A stretch of 56,962 nucleotides of DNA from Bacteroidales bacterium (GTDB lineage: Bacteria; Bacteroidota; Bacteroidia; Bacteroidales; UBA932): NCBI GenBank assembly GCA_009774765.1, contig VSOK01000011.1, positions 1 to 56,962 of the forward strand, given 5' to 3'. Within the stretch, counting starts at the first letter, position 1. Each line of letters begins with the position of its first letter. The position numbers were made by a program, and so were the translations under genes. Under the pieces are notes generated by a model that was not told the DNA's origin, did not search any database, and saw nothing but the letters and a program-made list of their open reading frames with translations. Positions 18,483 through 25,379 of the stretch are shown piece after piece.

Positions 18483-19247
18483 ATGCCAGGAATAAGATAT
18501 ATCTTCAACTCCGTCCTCGACATCATAATGCCGAGGACGTGTGTTGTATGCGGCAGGAAACTGCTTGTCAACGAACAGCATCTGTGTATGTACTGTGAAG
18601 ATGACATCCCTTTCACCTACAACTGGAATATGCACCACAACCCTATGGCGGACAGATACAATGCACTGATCCAAAAGGATATAGACAGTTCAGGCAAGAC
18701 ATTGGAGACCCTGCAGGCGGAGCGGATACGTTACGAATATGCGGCAGCCCTGTTCATATACGGTGCTGATGCAGGATACAAGCATATATGCCACAGGCTG
18801 AAATACGAGGGAGACACGGCAATAGGCAGACATTTCGGATGTCTGTTGGGCAAAAGGCTCGCGCAGTCCGGGCTTTATAAAGATGTGGACGCGATCATCC
18901 CGGTACCTCTTCACTGGACCAGGAAATGGAAAAGGGGATATAACCAGGCTGAGGTTATAGCAAAGGCGGCAGCAAAAGAAATAGGGGCACCGGTGGTCAC
19001 CGGTATGCTCGCAAGAAAACGCAAGACATCAACACAGACAAAACTCGACGTGGAGCACAAATACCGCAATGTATCAGGTGCATTTGAAGTCAGAAAACGT
19101 CCTGACCCCAAAATCAGACATATACTTCTGATTGACGATGTGTTCACGACAGGAGCGACTATGGCATCCTGCTACAGTGCGTTAAGGAAAGCGTTTCCTC
19201 CAGAGACAAGAATCAGCGCGTCTGCCCTTGCCTCCGTCTGGCAATGA
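18483..19247 (+). CDS. ComF family phosphoribosyltransferase-like protein
   Basis: The 254-residue protein starts with a zinc-finger-like segment (CVVCGRK and CMYC, residues about 21-40) and ends with a type I phosphoribosyltransferase fold whose PRPP loop is LLIDDVFTTGATMASC. ComF-type proteins take part in DNA uptake or processing in naturally competent bacteria; outside them the role is unclear. The ATG at 18483 is 10 bases after the S46 gene and gives the usual short N-terminus; longer versions would overlap the peptidase by about 150 bases. Its 3' end overlaps the convergent glycosyltransferase by 35 bases. It looks like a passenger at the end of the peptidase operon. Confidence 0.88.
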   Translation: MPGIRYIFNSVLDIIMPRTCVVCGRKLLVNEQHLCMYCEDDIPFTYNWNMHHNPMADRYNALIQKDIDSSGKTLETLQAERIRYEYAAALFIYGADAGYKHICHRLKYEGDTAIGRHFGCLLGKRLAQSGLYKDVDAIIPVPLHWTRKWKRGYNQAEVIAKAAAKEIGAPVVTGMLARKRKTSTQTKLDVEHKYRNVSGAFEVRKRPDPKIRHILLIDDVFTTGATMASCYSALRKAFPPETRISASALASVWQ

Positions 19248-20367
19248 CATCCTCGTATATTGACATAATCTTTTCAGCAAGCGAAGCGTCCGTAAACCGC
19301 TCTACCTGGGCATACCCCTTGGCAACCATATCCCTGCGCATATTTTCATCCGCAAGAACCGTCTTGAGGTATTCTGCAAGTTGTCTGTCGTCATCCGGAT
19401 CCACATAAAGGGCAGCATCACCGCCTGCTTCCTCAAGGCACGAACCCGAAGCGGCAATCACAGGGATTCCGCTGCACAGAGCTTCAAGCACAGGGATTCC
19501 GAATCCTTCTATACGTGACGGATATACAAATGCCGATGCCATCTGGTAAACCGCAGGAAGCTCTTTGAAATCCACACCGCTGAGGATATGGACACGGTCG
19601 GAAACGCCGCACTCAGCAGCAGTCCTTTCGACATATTCAGTATATCTGGTCCTTTTTCCGACCAGCACGACATCGATATTGTCTATATGCTGAAGGGCCT
19701 TCACAAGAAGCGCGGTATTTTTACGCTCTTCAATAGTACCGACACTCAGTATATAAGAGGAAGGCAGAGAATAGCGTTCCCTCACAAGGTCCTTGAATCC
19801 TTTTGAGCATTTCTCCCTGAAAGACCAATCGCATCCCTGATATGCAAGCGATATCTTTTCCTTTGGGGTAAAGTAATGCTTGACTATCTCAGTGGCGGTA
19901 AAACGGCTCACTGAAATTATACGGTCTGCAATCCTGCAGGCTTTACGGAATTTGATATTATAGATATGCCTGTCCGCCCAGCTGTATGTATGGGGAAACG
20001 TCAGAAATATAAGATCGTGTATTGTGACTACGCTTCCGGTATCTCCGGCACGTGCTATATTCCATGGAAGTTCATTGGAAAGGCCGTGGTAGATGTCGGT
20101 CTTCCTTTTCTTCAATTCGTAAGGAATGCCGAAAAGGCTCCACAGAGTATAGGAATATTTCAACAAAGGATGGGTCGGACGGCAGATGTTCACATTCGGC
20201 AGCCGCTTCAGTGACGACAGAAGCACGGAATCTTTGTTGGCTCCCACATATACATCAAACTGGCAGTCCGGATACCTTTCTGCCATACACCTTATTATAA
20301 ATCTGCTGTAGTTGCCAAGACCGGCTTTGTTCTTTGCCGCTTTCTTTCCGTCGAACGCTATCCTCAT
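19213..20367 (-). CDS. Glycosyltransferase family 4 (GT1/GT4-type)
   Basis: GT-B fold glycosyltransferase of 384 residues, cytoplasmic, using a nucleotide sugar donor. The C-terminal donor-binding segment is typical: SVGTIEERKN (about 215), PSRIEGFGIPVLEALCSG with the E-x7-E pair, and GGDAALYVDPDDDRQLAEYL. The N-terminal half (GKKAAKNKAGLGNYSRF, TDIYHGLSNELPW) binds the acceptor. Such enzymes build lipopolysaccharide, capsule or exopolysaccharide, but no such cluster surrounds it, so the product is unknown. Its tail overlaps comF by 35 bases in antisense. The start is at 20367, with a TAAATTTG box at 20385-20392. Confidence 0.9.
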   Translation of the reverse strand: MRIAFDGKKAAKNKAGLGNYSRFIIRCMAERYPDCQFDVYVGANKDSVLLSSLKRLPNVNICRPTHPLLKYSYTLWSLFGIPYELKKRKTDIYHGLSNELPWNIARAGDTGSVVTIHDLIFLTFPHTYSWADRHIYNIKFRKACRIADRIISVSRFTATEIVKHYFTPKEKISLAYQGCDWSFREKCSKGFKDLVRERYSLPSSYILSVGTIEERKNTALLVKALQHIDNIDVVLVGKRTRYTEYVERTAAECGVSDRVHILSGVDFKELPAVYQMASAFVYPSRIEGFGIPVLEALCSGIPVIAASGSCLEEAGGDAALYVDPDDDRQLAEYLKTVLADENMRRDMVAKGYAQVERFTDASLAEKIMSIYEDVIARRRQGQTR

Positions 20368-20384
20368 ATAATCTCAAATTCTTA

Positions 20385-20392
20385 CAAATTTA
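20385..20392 (-). promoter_or_regulatory. -7 box of the GT4 gene
   Basis: TAAATTTG on the minus strand matches TAnnTTTG and lies 17 bases before the start codon. No -33 TTTG is found at the right spacing. Confidence 0.4.
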
Positions 20393-20418
20393 CAAATTTT
20401 GCGGCTATTCCGGATAAA

Positions 20419-20450
20419 TTTGTGGACAATTGAACAATTTTTTAATTTTG
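20419..20450 (+). promoter_or_regulatory. Promoter of the PAP2 gene
   Basis: TTTG (20419-20422), 20 bases, TAATTTTG (20443-20450): a full match to the Bacteroidota promoter. The start codon of the PAP2 gene lies about 50 bases after the predicted start site. Confidence 0.7.
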
Positions 20451-20508
20451 CAGAAACACTTGCAGTTTATTTCAACATTCACCTGTACCCATATTGAAAC
20501 CGTTGCCT

Positions 20509-21612
20509 ATGAATACACTACGTTTCCTTATAGTTCTGGCTGCATTTATCATATCAGTAAGCAGGCATCTGCCGGCACAGACGGTTGCAAACATACAGAA
20601 AATGTCAATTGACACTGATATAAGGACAGCAAGGAACAATGCGATCCCGAATTTCCACTATAAATACGACGACTATATACAATATGTACCGGCCGTGATT
20701 ATGCTCGGTGTCAAAGCCGGACTTAAAAGGCACGGATACGAAGGAAGAAGCTCATGGGGCAGAATGATTGTAGCAGACGCTTTCTCCGCAGCCATTATGA
20801 CAGGAGCCATCAACGGGCTGAAATATTCAGTACGACGGATGAGACCGGATGAAACCAGCCGCAACTCCTTCCCTTCCGGCCATACGGCCACCGCGTTTGT
20901 GACAGCGACGATGCTCCATAAGGAATACGGATGGGAAAAGCCATGGCTGAGCATCGGAGGATATTCAATAGCGGCACTGGTGGGTGTGTCAAGAATCATG
21001 AACAACAGGCACTGGATGAGCGATGTCACCGCAGGAGCCGCGATAGGCATCGGTTCGGTACACCTGGGATATTTTCTGTCAGACCTGATTTTCAAGGAAA
21101 AACACATATCGGACGGATATGAGAAACCTGATATGTTCGCATACGACCCTGAGCACAAGTATTATGAGGCAGGGCTGTTTTTCGCAAGAAGATACATATT
21201 GGGATGGAAATCAGAGAAGCAGGACAATGTCCTGCCGCAGCGCGGGAGCTCGGCAGGAGTCGAGGTAAATATTCCGCTCATTCCACGGACAGGCATCGCG
21301 TTCCGGACAAGTGTCAACGCGCTGGTATTCGGGGGGGGCAGTTCGTTCAATATGTACAACGCACATATCGGAGGTTTCTGGGTGTATCCATTCCCCAAAT
21401 TGGTGGAATTCAACCTGAAGGCAATGCTCGGATATGCCTGGCACAGACTGGGGAACGGCATTGACGCGATAGCGGAGATTTCAGTGGCGTTGCGTGCAGG
21501 AGAGAATTTCAGAATAAAGGCTTTGGTCGAATACGAAACATTCAGTTTCTCTCAGCAAAAGCCTTTCCTCAATTCATTTCTTATCGGATATTCCGCTTCC
21601 TGGTGCTGGTAG
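20509..21612 (+). CDS. PAP2 family phosphatase with C-terminal barrel-like part
   Basis: Phosphatidic-acid-phosphatase-2 type enzyme that dephosphorylates lipid or isoprenoid phosphates. From the ATG at 20509 it has 367 residues and a signal peptide (ending LPAQT). The three PAP2 motifs are intact: KYSVRRMRP, PSGH and SRIMNNRHWMSDV, giving the catalytic His pair, Arg and Asp. The last 150 residues (after KSEKQDN) show alternating strands such as GIAFRTSVNALVFGGG, LVEFNLKAMLGYAWH and LNSFLIGYSASWCW, as in an outer-membrane barrel. This suggests an outer-membrane or periplasmic phosphatase, perhaps acting on lipid A, but that is inference. Eight consecutive G (21331-21338) lie in frame. An ATG 15 bases upstream is an alternative start. 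Confidence 0.85.
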   Translation: MNTLRFLIVLAAFIISVSRHLPAQTVANIQKMSIDTDIRTARNNAIPNFHYKYDDYIQYVPAVIMLGVKAGLKRHGYEGRSSWGRMIVADAFSAAIMTGAINGLKYSVRRMRPDETSRNSFPSGHTATAFVTATMLHKEYGWEKPWLSIGGYSIAALVGVSRIMNNRHWMSDVTAGAAIGIGSVHLGYFLSDLIFKEKHISDGYEKPDMFAYDPEHKYYEAGLFFARRYILGWKSEKQDNVLPQRGSSAGVEVNIPLIPRTGIAFRTSVNALVFGGGSSFNMYNAHIGGFWVYPFPKLVEFNLKAMLGYAWHRLGNGIDAIAEISVALRAGENFRIKALVEYETFSFSQQKPFLNSFLIGYSASWCW

Positions 21613-21647
21613 CTCCGGATTCCGGAATACAACGTGCATACAGCAGG

Positions 21648-22073
21648 CTACACCACTTTGACCTTGAAGATGGCCTTGTGGATCGTACCCTCTCCTATCA
21701 GAGGAGCATGTGCTGTCTCAGGAGCGAATGTGACAACTTCTCCTGGAGCTGCGGTTATCGTCTCTGTCACAGGATCCCTGTAGAACAGGATGTCCTTCTC
21801 GACGTTCATCTCTCCGTCAGGCTCTTTGCAGCTGCTTCGTGGAGCGACTCCGAAAGTTTCTTCCTTTGAAAGAGGTACCTGAATGTCGATATATCTGTCG
21901 TGTACCTCAAGGCGCGACTGCTCAGGTGTCTTCATATTGCTGTCAACTATATTGACAAACAGATTCTCTCCGTCAATCAAATGTTTTCCCGGTTCAAGCG
22001 CATTGAGATCGTGAGTATTTATATACTCTATTGCCTTTGCATAATAAGGATTGTCCATCAGTTTCTTGTCCAT
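21648..22073 (-). CDS. YhcH/YjgK/YiaL family protein
   Basis: Small beta-barrel sugar-related protein of 141 residues, cytoplasmic. The family signature is clear: LEVHDRYIDIQVPLSKEETFG near residue 57, EPDGEMNVEKDILFYR, and GEVVTFAPETAHAPLIGEG containing metal-ligand His residues. YhcH-type proteins are linked to sialic acid or other sugar-acid metabolism; EbgC is a related member. It stands alone, convergent with the PAP2 gene (35-base gap) and divergent from the tRNA-Leu gene. No sugar-catabolic partner lies next to it, so its substrate is open. Confidence 0.9.
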   Translation of the reverse strand: MDKKLMDNPYYAKAIEYINTHDLNALEPGKHLIDGENLFVNIVDSNMKTPEQSRLEVHDRYIDIQVPLSKEETFGVAPRSSCKEPDGEMNVEKDILFYRDPVTETITAAPGEVVTFAPETAHAPLIGEGTIHKAIFKVKVV

Positions 22074-22086
22074 ATCAATTGATTTT

Positions 22087-22118
22087 TCTGCGAATATACA
22101 ATTTTTTCAGTATCTTTG
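22087..22118 (+). promoter_or_regulatory. Promoter of tRNA-Leu
   Basis: TATCTTTG (22111-22118) matches the -7 box, and TCTG (22087-22090), 20 bases upstream, matches three of four -33 bases. Transcription would start about 3 bases before the tRNA at 22128. Confidence 0.55.
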
Positions 22119-22162
22119 CCGCGGATTGCTCTGGTGGTGGAATAGGTAGACACGCAGGACTT

Positions 22163-22912
22163 TTAAGTTTTGTCTCTATTGACATCCGTCTCCTTGCTTT
22201 CAAAGACATCAAATACTCATTATATGAGGGTCAAAAGAAACAAGGATATTTACGAAGCAGCTGCAAAAAGTTCTTTCAGTATTGCTGGTATGTGTAGATT
22301 TTTAGGTTTGAAGCCGTGTGGTGGAAACTATAAACTGATGCACAATGCTATAGACCAATACAATATTGACATTTCTCATTTCAGAGGGCAAGGCTGGAAT
22401 ACAGGTCTGAATTTCAGACCGACCAAACCCAAAGAAATACAGGAAATTTTGGTTAAAGGATCCACTTTTCAATCATACAAATTGAAATTGAGGCTTTTCC
22501 AAGATAATCTCAAAGAAAAGAAATGTGAACGTTGCGGAAATACAGAATGGTTAGGACATAAAATCCCATTGGAAATTCATCACATAAATGGTGACAACCG
22601 GGATAATCGTTTGGAAAACCTTTCGATACTATGTCCGAACTGCCATGCTTTGACGGATAGCTATAGGGGTAAAAATAACAAGAGTGCTACAAAGGAAACT
22701 TTGTAAGTAGAACTCCCCTAACAAACAGAAACCTCACATACAGAAATGTATGTTTTGGCGATGACTTACTAAATTCAGTTTCGACTGATAAATGGCGCAG
22801 AGACTATACAGGGAGGGCCTAAACACATAAGTGCACGGTCATGAAATAGTCCAGACTACAACGGCTTAGCATTACGGATGAAGCCGGCTTGTGTAAAAGC
22901 AAGAGTAGCAAG
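22163..22912 (+). ncRNA. Group I self-splicing intron in tRNA-Leu
   Basis: The intron follows a T (end of exon 1) and ends in G (22912), both required of group I introns. The catalytic core follows the reading frame. P3 is CTCCC (22713-22717) with GGGAG (22811-22815). P7 is GACTAT (22802-22807, in GCAGAGACTATA) with ATAGTC (22846-22851, in AAATAGTCC), matching the conserved R and S elements. A hairpin TCAGT-TTCG-ACTGA lies just before P7, and CGGCTT (22862-22867) pairs with AAGCCG (22881-22886) as a P9-type stem. A candidate P1 pairs exon GACTT (22158-22162) with GGGTC (22228-22232), giving a G-U pair at the splice site. The subgroup is not determined. Confidence 0.88.
22224..22706 (+). CDS. 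HNH homing endonuclease encoded in the intron
   Basis: The 160-residue protein probably cuts intron-lacking tRNA-Leu genes and so spreads the intron. The HNH zinc finger is complete: C101/C104 (CERC), the H119-H120 pair in IHHINGD, NLSILC137PNC140H141, then a basic tail. The N-terminal half has a helix-turn-helix-like part (SFSIAGMCRFLGLKPCGGNY) and SHFRGQGWNTG, as in phage and freestanding HNH proteins. I take the ATG at 22224; a TTG at 22170 would add 18 residues and begin next to the splice site. No Shine-Dalgarno sequence is seen. The frame is visibly richer in A and T than its neighbours, consistent with recent transfer. It stops 7 bases before the P3 strand of the intron core. Confidence 0.9.
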   Translation: MRVKRNKDIYEAAAKSSFSIAGMCRFLGLKPCGGNYKLMHNAIDQYNIDISHFRGQGWNTGLNFRPTKPKEIQEILVKGSTFQSYKLKLRLFQDNLKEKKCERCGNTEWLGHKIPLEIHHINGDNRDNRLENLSILCPNCHALTDSYRGKNNKSATKETL

Positions 22913-22971
22913 AAAATCCTGTGGGCAGCAATGTCCGTACGGGTTCGATTCCCGTCCGGAGCACATCAAAA

Positions 22972-23010
22972 AACGCCTGACAGAAGCAAGATGCTCCTTG
23001 TCAGGCGTTT
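22972..23010. terminator. Bidirectional terminator between tRNA-Leu and GH3
   Basis: AACGCCTGACA (22972-22982) pairs perfectly with TGTCAGGCGTT (22999-23009), with a nested AGCA/TGCT inside. T-rich tracts follow on both strands (TTTGTTTT on plus, TTTTTTTGATG on minus), so it can end tRNA-Leu and the glucan operon. Confidence 0.88.
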
Positions 23011-23039
23011 TGTTTTGGACGGCCCGGAGGCCATCAGTA

Positions 23040-25370
23040 TCATTTGTTGAGTCCGAGCTTTTCGGTACGTGTACATTCTATCATGACTGTACGGTTGCCG
23101 ACCTGCATACGGAACTCTCCGGCCTCAAGTACCCACTCCCCGTCTGGACCTACAAAGGCCAAGTCCTTTCCTGATATCTCAAGGTTGACGGTCTTGGTTT
23201 CGCCAGGCTGCAATTCAATCTTCTCAAAGGCTCTGAGGCGTCTGTTTTCAGGCACCATAGAGGCCACCATGTCACGGCTGAACAGCATGACGACTTCCTT
23301 GCCGGCCACCTTTCCGGTGTTCGTGACATCAACGGAGAACACCAGAGGAGTATCCGCAGTGAACTTTTCAGCCGAACATCTCACGTCGGAATATTCAAAG
23401 GTAGTATAGCTCTGACCATATCCGAACGGCCACTGTACAGACACCACGGCGTCATAGTCATACGCACCTTCCATCTTGTCAGCCTCCTCGCTCACCCTGT
23501 AGTCGTATGTGGTAAGCCCGGCCTGGTTCTTAGGGTAGGTGTACGGCATCCTCGCGCTCGGGTTGGCGTCTCCGGCAAGGATGTTCGCAAGGGCGTCGGC
23601 CCCGTAGTTTCCAGGAAGAAGTATGTCTATCACTGCCTTGGACAACGGCTCGATGTCGCTTACAAGACGCGGACGCCCTCCATTGATTACAAGCACTATC
23701 GGCTTGCCCGTCCTGTACAGGGCCTTCACAAGGTCACGCTGGTTCACTGATAGCGCAAGGTCGGAAAGATTACCCGGAGTCTCACAGTATGAATTCTCCC
23801 CTACGCATGCAAGAATCACGTCCACACCTTTGGCTGCCCTTACTGCCTTCTCTATCTCCGGAGCGTTCTCATCCTCATAGCTTCCTTCTGCGACATAGGT
23901 GACACCTTGCTCCAGGATCACATTGCCTTTGCCGAACTTATTGCTGACAGCCTCATATACAGTATTGTATTTCTGAGCGAACCTGTCAGTGAGATGTCCC
24001 TGCCAAGAATAGCTCCAGCCTCCGTTAAGGCAACGCATCGAGTTCGCGTTCGGACCAGTGACAAGAATCTTCACACCTTTTTTCAAAGGAAGGATTCCGT
24101 CGTTTTTCAACAGAACTTCCGACTCTTCCGCGGCACGGACGGCAAGCTCAGCATACTCCTCACATGCAAAGTCCGGATAGTCCTTGACATAAGTATTAGG
24201 AGTACCGAACAGTCCGAGCCTGTATTTCAGCCTGAGTACACGCCTTACCGCGTCGTCTATACGGGACATCGGCACCTTACCCTCCTCCACAAGCTCTTTC
24301 AGAAGAGTGCAGAAATTGAGGTCATAAGGCTCCATGGTCATGTCTATACCGGCGTTTATCGCGATCATTATAGCCTCTTTCTTGTCCGAAGCCACACATT
24401 CACGGGTATACAGGTTGTTGATGTCACCCCAGTCCGTGATAAGCATGCCGTCCCAGTTCAGGTCTTCTTTCAGCCATTTGGTCAACAGATTGTAGTTGGC
24501 ATGTACCGGCACTCCGTTCACGCTCGAGCTGTTCACCATGATGGTAAGGGCACCTGCCTCGACACAAGCCTTGAAAGGAGCGAAGCATTTCTCCCGGAGT
24601 TCAGCCTCGGAAATATAGGCCGGAGTCCTGTCCTTGCCAGTGCGCGGCTGGCTGTAGCCCATATAATGCTTCACGGAAACGGCCACCCTGTCCGTGCCTA
24701 TATGGTTGGGGTCGTCCCCCTGGAATCCACGAACCGCAGAAGAGCCCATAACGGCATTCACGAGACAGTCCTCGCCATAGTTCTCCCAGACCCTGGACCA
24801 ACGCGGGTCACGGGCCATATCCACGGTAGGGGAATATGTCCAAGGACAGTTGGCGGCCCTTGTCTCATAGGCAGTCACCTTGGCCGCATCGTATGCGACA
24901 TCCGGATTGAAGGACGCCGCCACATTTATGTTCTGCGGGAACAAGGTTCCGCCCAAGGTGTATGTGGTACCGTGATTCTGGTCAAGGCCATATATGCAAG
25001 GAATGCCGATTTCACGCATTGACACTTCCTGTATCATGCCTATGATTTCCTGCCACTTCTCCGGAGTCTGAGCCACCGGGCCCGGTGAGTTAAGCACGGA
25101 ACCGACCTTGTACTTGCCGATCGCGTTCTCCAGTTTGTCCTGGTCCATCACGAAATCTCCACCTTCCCAATGTCCGAGAATGTCTATCGCAATCTCCGTC
25201 ATCTGCCCGACCTTCTCGTCTATCGTCATTTTAGAAAGCGTGTTCTCAACGGCAGCCTCGATTGCCTTATCCTCCGGTATAACCGGTTTCCGTCCGTTAT
25301 CCGAACATGAGGTAGCACCCAAACAAGCGAATGTCATAGCAGCCAATGTAAGTAAATCTAATTTGTTCAT
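23040..25370 (-). CDS. Glycoside hydrolase family 3 beta-glucosidase (lipoprotein)
   Basis: Exo-acting beta-glucosidase of 776 residues that releases glucose from imported beta-gluco-oligosaccharides. It starts with a lipoprotein signal (lipobox GATSC, Cys about residue 22), so it is anchored facing the periplasm. The N-terminal TIM barrel holds HNHGTTYTLGGTLFPQN, SVKHYMGYSQPRTGKDR and the nucleophile Asp313 in MLITDWGD. The second domain (VLLKNDGILPLKKGVKILVTGPNANS, GENSYCETPGNLSDLAL) and the C-terminal fibronectin-like domain (VDVTNTGKVAGKEVVMLFSRD) follow in normal order. It is last in the beta-glucan locus, 9 bases after the SusE/F-like gene, and ends just before a strong terminator. Confidence 0.95.
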   Translation of the reverse strand: MNKLDLLTLAAMTFACLGATSCSDNGRKPVIPEDKAIEAAVENTLSKMTIDEKVGQMTEIAIDILGHWEGGDFVMDQDKLENAIGKYKVGSVLNSPGPVAQTPEKWQEIIGMIQEVSMREIGIPCIYGLDQNHGTTYTLGGTLFPQNINVAASFNPDVAYDAAKVTAYETRAANCPWTYSPTVDMARDPRWSRVWENYGEDCLVNAVMGSSAVRGFQGDDPNHIGTDRVAVSVKHYMGYSQPRTGKDRTPAYISEAELREKCFAPFKACVEAGALTIMVNSSSVNGVPVHANYNLLTKWLKEDLNWDGMLITDWGDINNLYTRECVASDKKEAIMIAINAGIDMTMEPYDLNFCTLLKELVEEGKVPMSRIDDAVRRVLRLKYRLGLFGTPNTYVKDYPDFACEEYAELAVRAAEESEVLLKNDGILPLKKGVKILVTGPNANSMRCLNGGWSYSWQGHLTDRFAQKYNTVYEAVSNKFGKGNVILEQGVTYVAEGSYEDENAPEIEKAVRAAKGVDVILACVGENSYCETPGNLSDLALSVNQRDLVKALYRTGKPIVLVINGGRPRLVSDIEPLSKAVIDILLPGNYGADALANILAGDANPSARMPYTYPKNQAGLTTYDYRVSEEADKMEGAYDYDAVVSVQWPFGYGQSYTTFEYSDVRCSAEKFTADTPLVFSVDVTNTGKVAGKEVVMLFSRDMVASMVPENRRLRAFEKIELQPGETKTVNLEISGKDLAFVGPDGEWVLEAGEFRMQVGNRTVMIECTRTEKLGLNK

Positions 25371-25379
25371 ATAAAACCA

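Larger units (their letters stand above)
22128..22963 (+). tRNA. tRNA-Leu (anticodon UAA), interrupted by a group I intron
   Basis: Exon 1 is 22128-22162 and exon 2 is 22913-22963; joined they give an 86-base class II tRNA. Acceptor GCTCTGG pairs with CCGGAGC with one G-U pair, and the D stem is GTG/CAC. The anticodon stem CAGGA/TCCTG encloses CTTAAAA, giving anticodon TAA. The long variable arm is GGGCA/TGTCC, the T stem is ACGGG/CCCGT around TTCGATT, and the discriminator is A with no encoded CCA. The 750-base insert sits between T34 and A35, the same place as the introns of cyanobacterial and chloroplast tRNA-Leu(UAA). A terminator follows at 22972-23010. If this is the only UAA-leucine tRNA, splicing is essential. 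Confidence 0.92.

Noticed and set aside
22170..22223. TTG start giving an 18-residue longer HNH protein
   Set aside because: The extra residues show no family pattern and the TTG lies 8 bases after the splice site; the ATG at 22224 fits known HNH proteins better.
22128..22963. tRNA-Leu as an integration site split by a prophage or integrative element
   Set aside because: The insert is only 750 bases, has no integrase and no duplicated tRNA end, and carries a group I core whose ends splice to an exact tRNA.
23907..25022. 371-codon plus-strand frame inside the GH3 gene
   Set aside because: It is antisense to a clear GH3 domain and has no known motif; it arises from codon bias of the real gene.
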